Source of the DNA: Ctenosaura bakeri
Lineage: Eukaryota > Chordata > Lepidosauria > Squamata > Iguanidae
DNA: 64,000 bases
Direction: 5' to 3'
NCBI GenBank assembly: GCA_948474755.1
Contig: CAOLHI010001849.1
Location: 248,001-312,000 of the forward strand
In this document: one piece after another, positions 47,095 through 58,087 of the stretch
How positions within the stretch are numbered: the stretch's first letter is position 1
Layout: each line of letters opens with the position of its first letter
Position numbers and translations under genes: made by a program
The notes under the pieces: model-generated
The model's input: the letters and a program-made list of their open reading frames with translations, nothing else
What the model was told of the DNA's origin: nothing
The model's database searches: none

Positions 47095-47490
47095 AGGATA
47101 TGTAATAGCGCCATCTTCTGAAGGTGAACATTGCGAGATTCAAGACAGAGAAAAGGAAGTACTTAACACAGTGCATAGTTAAATTATGGAAGTCACTGTC
47201 ACAAGATATACTCATGGCTGCCTGTTTGACAACTTTCAAGGAGACTAGATGGATTCATGAAGGATAGTGCTGTCAGTTTTTACCAATCAAGACAGTTATA
47301 TAATATCTCTGTTATTATAGACAGAGTGCTTCTATATGTTGCTGAAGAATGTGTGACAGAGCATGCAGTTATGCTTATCTCCTGCTAGTGGTCTGCTGAT
47401 GGGCAACTGATCAGTCACGATAGTTACAGAATGCTGGGTCCAACTGGGCTTTAGTTTGAAACAGCATGGCTCTGCCTATGTTCTTATCTC
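47095..47490 (+). mobile_element. CR1/L3-type LINE 3' end
   Basis: GAAAAGGAAGTACTTAACAC, GCATAGTTAAATTATGGAAG, TCACTGTCACAAGATAT and CATGGCTCTGCCTATGTTCT are the coding end and 3' end of a LINE widespread in squamates. It abuts the CR1 fragment in the opposite orientation. Confidence 0.6.
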
Positions 47491-47524
47491 TCTCTTGATA
47501 GACAGCAAAGGGGTTCAAAACATA

Positions 47525-47991
47525 AGCCATTTCCACACATGGCGATGGAATCGCCCTGGTCCGGTACTTACTTGACTTCTTGGTTCAGCGCTCGGGTCCA
47601 GGCTGCTCCGGAGCAGTACGTGGCTGCCGCTCTGCACTGCTCCGGGGACGAAAATGGCGGCTTCCAGTTGGTGGAGGCTCTCCACCAACAGCTGAAGCTT
47701 GCCAGCCCAAAGCCCACCCCCGGCAGATCTGCAAGCTCACACTTGTGTGAGCTTGCAAATCTGCGCCGGAGTGCAGGAACAGAGTGGCGCAGAGTGGCGC
47801 GCTCCATGCTTTTTAAAAACCTGAAGAAACAGGTTTTTAAAAAGCACCCTGCATCACCACTTCGGGTTGTTCCAGAGTGGACTGAGGTGCGGAACTATGT
47901 AAAGGAGTCCGACCCAGTCCACTCTCAGGTACAGATGTCCTCTCTGGAGGACACTCTGCACCATTTTTTTTAAGCCTGTGTGGAAATGGCC
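47525..47991. mobile_element. Harbinger-like MITE, long family (copy D)
   Basis: AGCCATTTCCACACATGG and CTGTGTGGAAATGGCC ends are flanked by ATA (47522-47524, 47992-47994). The central hairpin pairs GCTTTTTAAAAACCTG with CAGGTTTTTAAAAAGC around 47808-47847. AAAATGGCGGCTTCCAGTTG is shared with copies A and E. Confidence 0.88.
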
Positions 47992-48415
47992 ATAGTTTTC
48001 CTCTGAAAGTGACCCTAAGTAGACCTCTCAGTTGTGTAAGCCTGGAGGTGGCATAGTTTATTACCTCTGCAACTGCTATTAAAGTAAAAAATAAAATAAA
48101 ATTGGGATAATGAGCCCAACAAAGTCACTGCTCTGCATTTCCTGCCTTAACTGTTGAAAACTGCAGAAATTGCCAGAAATGTTTTGAACTCTTGAGGCAA
48201 AGAAGAAGATGGTGCTTCTCCCATTCTAAGAACAAAAGCCAGTTAGACTGGCAGTTGACAGTTTCTTCAATGTCGATGACAAGACAGCATCTTTCACTAC
48301 ACTTGTAGGCAACAGACAAGTTTAAGGACATGCAGGACAAGAAGCATTGCATATTACAGTAGTAATGATGGAAGGAATATTTATCAAGTGTCTGTGATAT
48401 TTAATTATGTCTTTA
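47992..48415. other. Unassigned DNA
   Basis: No feature was recognised. Confidence 0.3.
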
Positions 48416-48480
48416 GGTGTGTGTGTGTGTGTGTATATAAATATATATGTATATATAGGTATAGATTACTATTAAATATA
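48416..48480. repeat. (GT)n/(AT)n microsatellite
   Basis: A GT run followed by ATAT and TATATG repeats. Confidence 0.85.
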
Positions 48481-49170
48481 GTATATATCATGTATATCTA
48501 TTGCATAGCTTAAGTTAGTCAATTTCCTTTTTTTTTTTTGGAAGCTGTCATCATTAGGAAGCGGGGGGGTCTTTTTATGTTATGATTTGCTATCTCAGTT
48601 GTAGGTGATTAAATTAAGAAGAGCACATATTAAGATCTTCATTACTTGACAGTTTATTTTCTTCCTCTGCTCCTTGTAGTGTTGGAAGAGCTATATTCAT
48701 TTTTATTGTTAAAAAAAGCCCTGATGCCCCATACTGTGGGAAGGCCATTTTAATTATTGTTAAATGTTTAGTTGTATAATGTTTCTAGATTTGTATTTTT
48801 GATGTTGTTTTTTCCCTTTAAATATTAGTTTCTCTTATAAGTTCTATGTTTTTTCTGTTTATTGTGTAATTTTTTTGTTAAATATATTATTTGGTGTTGT
48901 GTTGTGAATATAGTTATTTTTATAAAAATAAAGTATGTATAAAAATAGAAGTGTTGCATGCAGTTCTGTCCACTAGCACTTTGCTGATGCTTTATAGTGG
49001 TTTAAAGGAATGGAATGCATGAAATACTGCACAAAGCAAACTCTGCTCCTGTGTGCTTTGTTATCATCTCAGCACCCAGGATAGAGACAGAGGTACAGCA
49101 CAAGACAGCATTTGAACTATCCACCATAACTATCAAAATAATTAAAAGTTAGTTAGGCAGCAAAATGAGA
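48481..49170. other. AT-rich DNA, possibly an L1 3' UTR
   Basis: The end at 48915-48955 (TTATTTTTATAAAAATAAAG, then TATGTATAAAAATAG) resembles L1 3' tails. No coding remnant is visible, so this is tentative. Confidence 0.25.
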
Positions 49171-49363
49171 AAGGCTACACTGTTATAGTGCTATGGTTCC
49201 ACCTTCAACCTCCTATGGAATCCTAGGATTTGCAGTTTAGGGAGGGGCTTTGAGAATTCTCATCCAGAGAGCTCTTTGGCCTTAGCAAACTACAAAGCCC
49301 AGAATTCCACAGGATGTTGAAAGTGAAATAAAAGCACTATAACAGTGTAGGACAGAAATGGCC
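49171..49363. mobile_element. Short palindromic MITE, GGCCATTTCC family
   Basis: CACTGTTATAGTGCTATGGT faces AGCACTATAACAGTG. The right end GACAGAAATGGCC is kept, while the left terminal bases are lost. Confidence 0.7.
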
Positions 49364-49564
49364 AAAGTTATCCTTCAGGGTACAGCCATAATGAAATGCA
49401 GTTGTACCTTCTTTATTAGAAAAAAGAACTAATTACCAGTAACAACTTATTCGTACTAATTACTTTTAAGTTCTGGCAAACCATTGTACCTCCATGTTAC
49501 ATCTGTAACATGAGAATGGCAGTATTATTGATGTACCTTATAGCAAAAGTGACCCCAATGTATA

Positions 49565-50990
49565 TTGATAGAACCATGGAATCTTAGAGTTAGAAGTGAC
49601 TACAAGGACCTTCTGATACAATCCCCTGTAATGCAGGAATATACAACTAGAGTACTTCTGAAAAATGCCCAACCAACTTCTGTTAAAGATCTCCAATGAT
49701 GGGGAGCCAGTCTGTTCCACTCTGGAATATGTAATAATAAATAAGTGCTTCCTAATGTTTAGGTGGAATTTCTTTTCTTGTAATTTCAATCCACTGGATC
49801 GTCTTTGGAGCAGCAGAAGACAAGTGTAACCCATCTTCTATGTTACTGCGGTCTAGGCCTACCCGGAGATAGCACTCGATATCACTTTGATATCAAACTA
49901 TTCAGCTTTCCTCTGCTACTCCACTCCACGTGTTTGCGAGGCCACCGGACAAGCACGAAAACAGGCATGGCCGATAATTGCTGGACATTCCATTCTCCAC
50001 CTAGGCAGGCCAGATACACCCGGTTCGTCGCTTCAGGGACCTCTCCGGCAAACACCTCATTGCTTATGCATGATACTAACAAAGACTCCCTGACCCGAGC
50101 AGGCAACCTAACAAAGCTGTACTAAGCGCTCCGCATTTGCATACTGGCTACACTATTGTTAATTTGGCTCTAAGTCAATCATGCTAAATTCTGACCTTTC
50201 CAAAGCTTTGTCCCACTCCTAAATCACATTGTTCTCTCCGAGTTAGGTATGGCCTGCAGTCACAATTCACCCTATAGAAGCCCCCGATTCCGAGACCTTC
50301 CTCGGACCGCTTGGATGGCTCCTGAGTTCCAGACCGCCTTGCTGCCACTTTCTTTGGCGAGCTGTCCCCTCAGTCCCACGTACTGAGACTCCATATCAAC
50401 GACATCAACCTTCAGACCTCTCCAGGACTACGAGACAGGTGTCGTATCACCCATTTCCTGCTAAAAATCCCTATTCCAAGTCACTCTCTGATTCCTTAGT
50501 TATCTGTGTGCCTGTGGTGTCTTTAATATTTATCTGTATTCAATAAAACTTCATTGTTATTATCTTAACCTGTCTGACTGCTTGACTGACCTGACCCCGT
50601 AGACACTGGGTTGCAAGATCTTGCTAAGTTACCCTGCCTCTTGCCAGCTTTAGTGAGTGCTCCAGCTAATTTCCCCCAAAGTTGTGGTGTTGTTTAGTTA
50701 CTTAGGTGTCCCTCCCAGGACCCCCAGAAATCAGGGTAACATCTACATGACATTCCTTCAGCTATGTAAAGATGGCTATCATTGTTTCCTCTAAATCTTC
50801 TCTTTTCCAAGCTAAATATACCCAAGTGCCTAAGTTGTTCCTCTTAAGTCTTGGTTTCAATACCTTTGGTCATCTTGGTCACCTTTCTCTGGATGCATTC
50901 TAGCTTGTCAAAATCCTTCTTGAACTGTAGTGCCCAGAACTGGACACAATACTCTAGGTAAGTTCTGACCAAAGCAGACACTGGGATCTT
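49565..50990 (-). mobile_element. CR1 fragment split by a solo LTR
   Basis: The 49565-49840 part shows CATGGAATCTTAGAGTTAGA and TTTGGAGCAGCAGAAGACAA. After the LTR the same element resumes with ACATGACATTCCTTCAGC, GATGGCTATCATTGTTTCC and TTCTTGAACTGTAGTGCCCA. The join is in the right register for a single CR1 3' end. Confidence 0.85.
49841..50741 (+). mobile_element. Solo LTR (copy 3) inside CR1
   Basis: TGTTACTGCGGTCTAGGCCT to CAGGGTAACA, with TCTA on both sides (49837-49840, 50742-50745). A TATA-like CCTATAGAAG is near 50271 and AATAAA is at 50542-50547. It is similar along its whole length to 7266-8141, for instance GATTCCGAGACCTTCCTCGG and GTCCCACGTACTGAGACTCC. No internal region remains. 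Confidence 0.88.
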
Positions 50991-51639
50991 CTGGGTTATC
51001 TCTGGGTGGATGCAGTAGCCAGACTTTCTGAGTCCCAATTGTATAACAGTAGCAACAAGTAATGAGTAGCAACAACTCAGAAATTTCTCTCTGTCCTTCC
51101 TTTGATAAGTGCAAGGACTGAAAAGTAATGATGGGGTGGTGGGAAGCTAGTAGGGGAAGGTCTTTTGACATTGGCTATAGTGATGAAAGTGCTCAGAGTT
51201 TAAGTTGAGGATTCAAATCAAGCTAGTAGATCTTTTAGGCCCCAAATTTTTCCAGCTTGTGACTTTTAGAGTAGTTATAAGGAGGATAAATGTGAAGTGT
51301 TTTGAATACTCTTAAAAAAAAAAAAAAGGAACCGAAACAACGGTGTTAGTGATCCAGACAACAACATTTAAGCGAGTCATGCACAGGGAGCGTATTGGGT
51401 TTTACACATTTGTATGTATGTTTCTTTCTGTAGTTGGGGGGAGGGAATAGTAATATTTTCTCCCATCTCAAACTTTCCATTATTAAAATTTCATGGATTG
51501 ATAAACTCTCTGTACTAACTGAAAGCTGTGTGGGAGTCTGGATTGTGTTTTTTTTAAAGAAATATGATAAAGTACTGTGACTTAAATTGCCTCCCTCCCC
51601 TCCCCCCTCCAATTTGTAAATGAACTAAAAATGGGCCCA
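50991..51639. other. Unassigned DNA
   Basis: No feature was recognised. Confidence 0.3.
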
Positions 51640-52050
51640 TTACTGTTCCTTTTCCGAAATTATATGGAAATATCTTGAATAAAATCAAGCTTCGCATTTT
51701 TGTGCAACGATGCTAACGGTGCTGCTAATGCCAGAAACAAAACTGTCAAAAATGACAATCATTTTAATGGGATATTTTTGAAAAAGAAACCCTTGAGATG
51801 TTCCTTAATCCAACTTGCTGCAGGGCTTTTAGCTGGAGACAAGAACTTCTGTCTTGTTTCAGGACCATAGCAACGTTCTGTATATACACTATTTTTCCCC
51901 CTACCATTCCTTTAAAAAAACTGGGTCTTCACATTACTTTTGAGTAGAACTTAACCACTGAAATTAAACTGAGCTCTAAAATCCAATTCTGCTGTTTGAA
52001 TAAAAAGAACAAATTATTCAGAATTATTCAGAAAAGAAATGACTTATCTT
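51640..52050. promoter_or_regulatory. Repeat-free stretch, possible conserved non-coding element
   Basis: This section has no recognised repeat. It contains paired TGTCA/TGACA words (ACTGTCAAAAATGACAATCA at 51742-51761), of the kind bound by TALE homeodomain proteins, and AT-rich homeobox-like cores. Conservation cannot be judged from one sequence. Confidence 0.2.
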
Positions 52051-52242
52051 GTACTATCAAGTCCTAAGGTGGTTAAGTGTTCTACTTTACCGGAGATTGG
52101 AGGTGGGGAGACAATTCTCTTTTTCAGTTATTCTCCTTTTTTATTTATTTGAATTATTCATCATACACACAAATTACGCAGAACATTTATATTTCATCCC
52201 TTCCCCCCTCTCCCCACCCATCCCTGGAACAGTATTTCATAA

Positions 52243-52722
52243 TTAATTTCTTTTTCCCTTTATGTGGTATGTCATTCTAACTCTATCATCCGCATCCTTA
52301 TAGCCCTGTCTCTCCTTAACAAATTCAGTCAAGTTCTTGCACCTCCTGGACCAGTTCTCTTTTCTCTGTTGACCTAGATATAACCTCCTCTTCTCCAATA
52401 CAAAATTGAACAACATATAGTCTGCTATATAGTATTTCCATCTGTTAAGGTCCCTCTTTTCTTCATCCTTCCATCCATAGGCAACTACAGCCTGTGCTGC
52501 TATTAATAATTGTTTAATTAAATATTCCTCCTCTTTTTGTACCCTGATAACCTTAACGTTAGTAATCAACCATCTTTCTTTATTAATTATTGACTTTTCC
52601 CTTCTAATTCTATTAATTTCCTGTTCGATTTCTTTTAAAAATCTTTGTACTTTTTCACATTCCCACCACATATGAATATAAGTTCCTTTAGAACCACATC
52701 TATGCCAACATTCAGATGGCAT
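52243..52722 (-). pseudogene. L1 ORF2 C-terminal domain
   Basis: It is open for 159 residues and begins with the cysteine-histidine motif CWHRCGSKGTYIHMWW, then ECEKVQRFLKEIEQEINRI, AAQAVVAYGWKDEEKR and a lysine/arginine-rich end. This is the last domain of the L1 ORF2 protein (nucleic-acid binding). The rest of ORF2 is missing upstream apart from the piece beyond the MITE. Confidence 0.85.
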
Positions 52723-52855
52723 TCTTTCATAAATATAGTTGATGTGGTGTTCTGTACCATCTTCCTATTAATTTCATCTCTTGATCTCTACCTTTATTAT
52801 TTTTAATTTTGCTATCTCTTGTAGCCATTGCTGCATTTCTTTCTTATTAATCTGA

Positions 52856-53322
52856 AGCCCTTTCCGCACATGGGAAAGGAACCGCGTAAAAATGGGACTC
52901 ACTGGACTTCTTCACTGTCTGGATGAGTCTGTCGGGATGATGATCAGTGCAAGCTTGTCGCTCTGCACTGCTCTGGCGTCCAAAATAGCGGCTTCCGGTT
53001 GGTGGAGGCTCTCTACCAATCGGAGAAACTCGCCAGCCTAAAGCCCGCCCCCGGCAGATCTGCAGGCACGCACTAGTGCGCGCCTGTATATCTGCACCGG
53101 AGAGTGGTGATGGAGCGACACGGGGTCACGGGCTCCATGCTTTTTAAAAACCTCTTAAAAGAGGTTTTTAAAAAGCACACTGCGCAACCAGTTCCGGTCG
53201 CTCCGGAGCAGACTGAGATGTGGAACTACGAAAAGTAGTCCTCCCCAGTCCACTCCACGGTGCAGAAGACCTCCGTCGGAGGTTACTCTGCACCGTTTTA
53301 ATAGGCTGGTGCGGAAAGGACC
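52856..53322. mobile_element. Harbinger-like MITE, long family (copy E)
   Basis: AGCCCTTTCCGCACATGG and GGTGCGGAAAGGACC ends. The central hairpin is TTTTTAAAAACCTCTTAAAA followed by GAGGTTTTTAAAAAGC. Flanking triplets TGA and CTA do not match, perhaps through mutation. It contains AAAATAGCGGCTTCCGGTTG. Confidence 0.82.
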
Positions 53323-53554
53323 CTAATATCTACTATTTCTAATAAACCCTCTGTCAAATTAAATTGATTATCTCAAAGCATTCTATAGATTTTGCCACCA
53401 ATCCCTTTGCTTCCTTCATATCTCATCTTCAATAATTCTTCAAATTAGTATTGGCATGCTTTTTTCACTATCATGTCCTGTAATGTTTTTTAAATTCCAC
53501 TCAATTGTAGCCAATTACTCTAAAACTCCCTTAATCTCTATATGTTCTCCTAAG

Positions 53555-53669
53555 CTAGTGATTCTCAACCTTTGGACTTTAGCTTTAAAAATGCCTGACT
53601 ATGCTGGCTGCGAAATTTAAGAGTTGAAGTCAAAACACATCTGAAAGGCTAAAAGCTGAGAACCTCTGT
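53555..53669. mobile_element. hAT-type MITE (decayed)
   Basis: TAGTGATTCTCAACCTTTGG at the left mirrors AAAGCTGAGAACCTCTG at the right. The target duplication is not clear. Confidence 0.5.
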
Positions 53670-54816
53670 TCTATTTGAAAGATTCTCTAGTTCAAATCCA
53701 GTTTAAAGTGTGAGCAACATGTGAAGGGAGAGCAACAGGGGTCTTGAAGTTGCCCGTCTAGAGCTGACACATGGGCTGCAGATGAACAGGCAGGCACATG
53801 CCATCTGATCCCAGTCTTCCCTGTAGAGTAAAATGCATCATATTTCTGTTTAAATTACAGCCATTATTTTAAAAAGGAAGAAGTAGTGAAGGGGGAGATG
53901 AAATCTAAAGCACCTTTAAGACTCGTTTATTTTAGCTGGAGCTTTCATGAAATTTAATCCAATTCTTCAAATGCTCTGATGGAGTTAATGTCAAGCCACA
54001 AGTATATTAGTGTTCACATAGTTACGTGGGTGGGGAATCAGAGCATAATAGGATACAGAAAGGTGCAGTTTTTGCAGGCTTCCGATCAGAGTCACATGGT
54101 TGTGTAAGACGATACAGGTTTGTCAGGTTGGTCTGCAGTTCTGAGATGTGAAAGTGATAAATCTGCTTACTGAGAGTCAATTCCCTTGAAGTCACCAGCT
54201 TTGTTGGGGACAATTCTTTTGTTTTATATGCATAGATAGGAGGCATAATGCAGTCTGCCAAGAAACCGTTATCTCTGTCTGTACCTCTGCTAATGGATTG
54301 GAATTTGTGAACATATCCAAATCCAGCCATTTCTTTCCAGCCTTTTTTTTTTAAAAATGCCTTTGTTCCTTCATTACTTGAAGGTCACTGACAGTAAGTG
54401 AAGGAAGATTAAAATGTTTTGTCACTGTTTTTTTGGGTTTTGCCATTTCTAATATCAAATTTATGTTCATTCATCCTCTTGTGTGGTCATTATTTCAAAA
54501 TGTGCAGCTGTACATGAAAATTACCATTTGCAATTTTTAATGGAAGAACAGCTTACCCTGAAGAGGGATAAGCAACTGTAGCAGGTCGAGGAATTGATTT
54601 TTCACCCCAGACCCTTCCAGTGGCTGCTCAGACTAAGAAAAAATAAAAGCCAAGCTGAATCGGCAGGGGTCTTGGAAAATGGGTGCTGTATTTAAAAATG
54701 TTAGGGGGCTGCAGCATTTTTGAAAGGCAAGTTGCCACTCCTAGATGCTTCCAGTAGAGGCAATTCACCCCCCTTTTTTTGTGTTTTGTTTTTTAAAGGA
54801 AAGCCTAAGGGTTAAG
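53670..54816. other. Unassigned DNA
   Basis: No gene was recognised. The 102-residue minus frame 54022-54330 shows no domain. Confidence 0.3.
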
Positions 54817-54975
54817 GGCCAGCACAGTATAGTGGTTTGAGCACTAGATTGTGATTTTGGAGACCAGGGTTTGAATCCCTGCTTAGCCATGAAAACCCAC
54901 TGGGTGATTTTGGACATGCCACATTCTCTCAGCCTCAGAGGAAGACAAAGGCAAGGACCACAAAAATACCTGGGG
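54817..54975 (+). repeat. Sauria/ACA-type SINE, 3'-truncated
   Basis: GGCCAGCACAGTATAGTGGT head, CCAGGGTTTGAATCCCTGC B box and GCCATGAAAACCCACTGGG body. It stops at ACCACAAAAATACC before the Bov-B-like end. Confidence 0.8.
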
Positions 54976-55710
54976 GGGGTTTAATGTGGTTCTAAGACTA
55001 CACTTTATCTAGTTGTGCCGTGTGTGTGTGTGTGTGTGTTCAAAGCTCCACCTATAAAGTCTTGTGTGGGTCAGGCACAGGGTACCTTAAGAGCCTGTTT
55101 TCCTATACGAGCCTGTGGGACAAGCTGTGATTCTGTGGTAGTTGACAGTACGGAGTCTAGACAGATCAGCGTTCTGACATATTATAAGGCAGCATCCTGT
55201 TGTTTGCAGCTGAGACAGTCAAATGTATGTGGGCTTGGTTCTGCTGGAGATCTCAGTGGGTCCAAGATCAAAGTTCAACCTAATATTAGGAAGAGAAGGA
55301 TCGTGAGCTAGAAGCCCTCTGTTGGTTTTTCCTTAGTTACACTTTTTTCTTGTATGGCCCATATGGATACTACCAGTAGAGTAACAGTGTGCACAACCAG
55401 CTGGTGCAAATGGAAACTGTGCTGAATCCTCCCTTCCGCATAGTGCAGGAGTAGGTATGTCTGAGTATAAGGGATACTGGCCAGAAGGAATATGCTCTGG
55501 ATATTTAGTTCTGGATATTTATTTATTTATTTGTAGACATTTTGTATCTCCTACTGGTCCTTCAGAATGGAAGAAATCCTCCTGCAGGCCTGTTTATAGA
55601 GCCCTGTGAGGTTGTCCTATACCCCCCTTTAACAAACCAACTCGGTTAACACCACATCAGATGACCTGAATGGACAGTTAGGCTTCAGTGAGAAGCACAT
55701 GTGCAATGCA
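54976..55710. other. Unassigned DNA with (GT)n and a LINE scrap
   Basis: A (GT)10-11 run lies at 55019-55040. GACATATTATAAGGCAGC at about 55177 is a 3' end motif of L3-type LINEs. No gene was seen. Confidence 0.3.
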
Positions 55711-55714
55711 TTCC

Positions 55715-56115
55715 TATAATAACTATACCACAGTTTCATACCACTTTAAATTGTCATGGTTCTATCCTAAGGTACTCTGGGATTTGTGCTTTGGTGAGGT
55801 ACTTGGTACTCTGTGAAAGGAGAAGGGACCAATAAGGCAATTCTGTACTATGGACAGACACTCATGGCACTTTGGGAATTATAGTTCAGTTGAGTGAACT
55901 AGAACAGTAATTCCCAGACTTTGGTTCTCAAGGACCTCAGCTCCCAGAAGATCTAGCTAGCTTGGCCAGTAGTCATGGATTCTGGGAACTAAAGTCCAAA
56001 ACATATGTGGACCAAAAACTGAGAATCACTAGAGTTCTCCAGCATAAAATTCTCGCTGAAATACAGGATTCCTTAGGATAGTGCCATGACACTTAAACTG
56101 ATATGAAATGTAACA
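55715..56115. mobile_element. Palindromic MITE interrupted by a second MITE
   Basis: Left arm TTCATACCACTTTAAATTGT, then CATGGTTCTATCCTAAGGTA, mirrors right arm TCCTTAGGATAGTGCCATGA, then CACTTAAACTGATATGAAA. Between them, 55908-56030 carries its own pair CAGTAATTCCCAGACTTTGG and CCAAAAACTGAGAATCACT (hAT-type). Confidence 0.55.
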
Positions 56116-56440
56116 GTCATCCATTCTCAGAACTGTGCTTTCATGGAGGGGGAACTTAACTTGAGATACCATCTTCAGCAACGGCCCTACTAGAATGGCA
56201 GGAGCAAGTTTTGCTCTTGCTTTCTAAAAGGCCTTGGCACCTCCCATTGTAGCCAGTGCCAAAACTCTCCTTTAGATTAATGAAGCTGGATGGTAACCTA
56301 AAAATGAAGAATCACTGTGTTCAGTTGTGATTTTGTTGCCATGTGCACTTTCCCCCCACCCTTAGATTCATTTGCTGAAATAAACCAGCAGTGAAAACTG
56401 GAACATCCAATGAATTAATCTCCATCACATTATAATGTGT
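56116..56440. other. Unassigned DNA
   Basis: No feature was recognised. Confidence 0.3.
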
Positions 56441-56720
56441 ATCCTTAATTACAGGTACATGTCAGCGTTGCTCAGCATCAGCTCACAGTATTTGTTAATG
56501 ATTCCGGAACAGATATACTTAAATGTCAGGCTCGCTGGAGGGAAAAGAGGGATGTTGCTGTGAAACCATTCTGAAATCAAGCTTCTCTTTAGGAGAGATG
56601 TCAGTATCATGGAATTCTTGTTGCCGCTGTTTCAGGGGAACATAACTTTTCTGGCTCTGCGATTCTGCCAGGGATCAGGCACTGCAGGAGTACGCCAGAG
56701 CCTGGAGGTAAAGTTTTGTA
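56441..56720 (+). other. Repeat-free stretch with a weak exon candidate
   Basis: At 56634-56709 the sequence runs between a polypyrimidine-AG like site (CTGTTTCAG) and a donor-like GGAG|GTAAAG. It is open as GNITFLALRFCQGSGTAGVR. A longer frame from the start codon at 56609 begins MEFLLPLFQ and stops soon after the donor. No protein family is recognised. It could equally be conserved non-coding DNA or chance. Confidence 0.2.
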
Positions 56721-57100
56721 AGTAACACTATCATCCACAACTTTGCTTTCTCAGGTAATGAGGATATAACACAACTGCACTTTAAAACCAATGTAACAAG
56801 CAACAACAAAGTTCCATTATTGATACAACAAGTAATAGTTTTTGGTTATCTTCGAAAGTTATTTGTAAGCACATTTTTAGTGGTATTTGACAGGAGTTTT
56901 TCAAATTTTCTACTATTCTCTTAGGAGCACAACAAATAATGTAACGAAGTACCTCTTTTCATTATCCTAGCAAATAACAGGAACTGATTACTTTCTAAAC
57001 ATTCTAATCAGTAATAGAACTACTATTATTTATCAATTGGAATGCACCCTGTATCTGAGCATGTATCAGGGTAGCATACAATAAAGTCAATTGGAACGGT
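56721..57100. other. Unassigned DNA
   Basis: No feature was recognised. Confidence 0.3.
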
Positions 57101-57915
57101 TCAAAACAATTTAAACCAATAAAAATGATCTAATGGTTAAAAGCATGCTAAATGCCAGTGCCATTCTCTGCAACCAGTTCTGTATGTAGGAGTGGAATCG
57201 CTGTAGGATAGTTCCCTCCACTCCCCTCTGCCAGAGCTGGTCCAGTAGGATACTATGGTTGAGGGCATCAGAAGCCCTGATGTTGGAAATGTGATGAAAA
57301 GGCAGGGTCTTTTTTCATATGTGGTGGACCTGTAGGATAGCAAAAAAATTATGGAAGGAGATACATGATGAAATCCAAAGAATTTATAATTTGAATTTTG
57401 AAATGAAACCGGAGCTTTGTTTGTTGAATATATTAGAGCAACAAAGAGAAATAAGATGTCATCAGAAGATATTGTTGTATTTAATAACTGCTGCAAAGTT
57501 CACGTATGTGCAATATTGGAAAGAAAGGAAATATATTGGTATAGAAGAATGGAGGTTAAAAGTCCTGGATATGGTAGAGACAGAAAAAAAATAACATTTT
57601 CTTTGAAAAACAAACCTATCCAGAACTTTGAAAGGGAATGGAGAGAAGTTTTGGATTGGTTAAAGATATAAAGGTATAAGAAATGAAAAAGAAATAATGT
57701 AATCACTCTCTCTTTGTTAAGCAGAAATTATATATGTATGTATATAAGCAATGAAAATAAGCAGATTCAACTGGAAGTGGGAAGGATTTTTTTATTTTTA
57801 AAATTAAATTTACAATAAAAATATCTTTTTTTTTAAAAAAAAAGAAGTCTTGGAGAGGTCTAGGAAGATCAACAGGGTAGCAGTCCCTCCATCTTTTATT
57901 CAGAGTAGGTTGTCA
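57101..57915 (-). mobile_element. L2-type LINE RT fragment split by an L1 insertion
   Basis: On the plus strand, GGATACTATGGTTGAGGGCA and, after the L1, TTGGAGAGGTCTAGGAAG with ATCAACAGGGTAGCAGTCC, follow the minus-strand LINE at 38170-38240 (GGATACCATGGTCTATGGTA, GAGAGGTCCAAGAG, CAGCAGGGTCACAC). This is RT motif A (the FDTIDHG region) read in reverse. The sequence is strongly decayed. Confidence 0.7.
57280..57842 (+). pseudogene. 5'-truncated L1 with ORF2 C-terminus and target duplication
   Basis: It opens in the middle of the cysteine-histidine motif (WKCDEKAGSFF, then HMWWTCRIAKKLWKEIHD) and runs through the C-terminal domain (57319-57594). It finishes one frame over as FEREWREVLDWLKI (57671) and ends in a T/A-rich tail. 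The flanks AGAAGCCCTG (57270-57279) and AGAAGTCTTG (57843-57852) match at eight of ten bases, as expected for L1 target duplication. Confidence 0.82.
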
Positions 57916-57920
57916 GTTAA

Positions 57921-58087
57921 GGCAGTGTAGTATAGTGGTTTGAGCATTGGACATGATCCTGAAGACCAGGGTTTCATTCCTCACTCAGCCATGGAAACCC
58001 ACTGGGTGATCTTGGGCATGCCAAACACTCTCAACCTCAGAAAACTCCATGATAGTTTCACCTTAGGGTTGCCATAAGATGGAAATA
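57921..58087 (+). repeat. Sauria/ACA-type SINE
   Basis: GGCAGTGTAGTATAGTGGTT head, CCAGGGTTTCATTCCTCACT (mutated B box), GCCATGGAAACCCACTGGGT body and end AGGGTTGCCATAAGATGG. Its tail is replaced by the (AAT)n of the next SINE. Confidence 0.85.

Larger units (their letters stand above)
52110..53545 (-). mobile_element. L1 3' part split by a Harbinger-like MITE
   Basis: The 52110-52855 and 53323-53545 parts belong to one L1 copy. Reading continues from the second part into QINKKEMQQWLQEIAKLK (near 52780-52850) and then the C-terminal frame. The MITE at 52856-53322 separates them. Confidence 0.75.
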
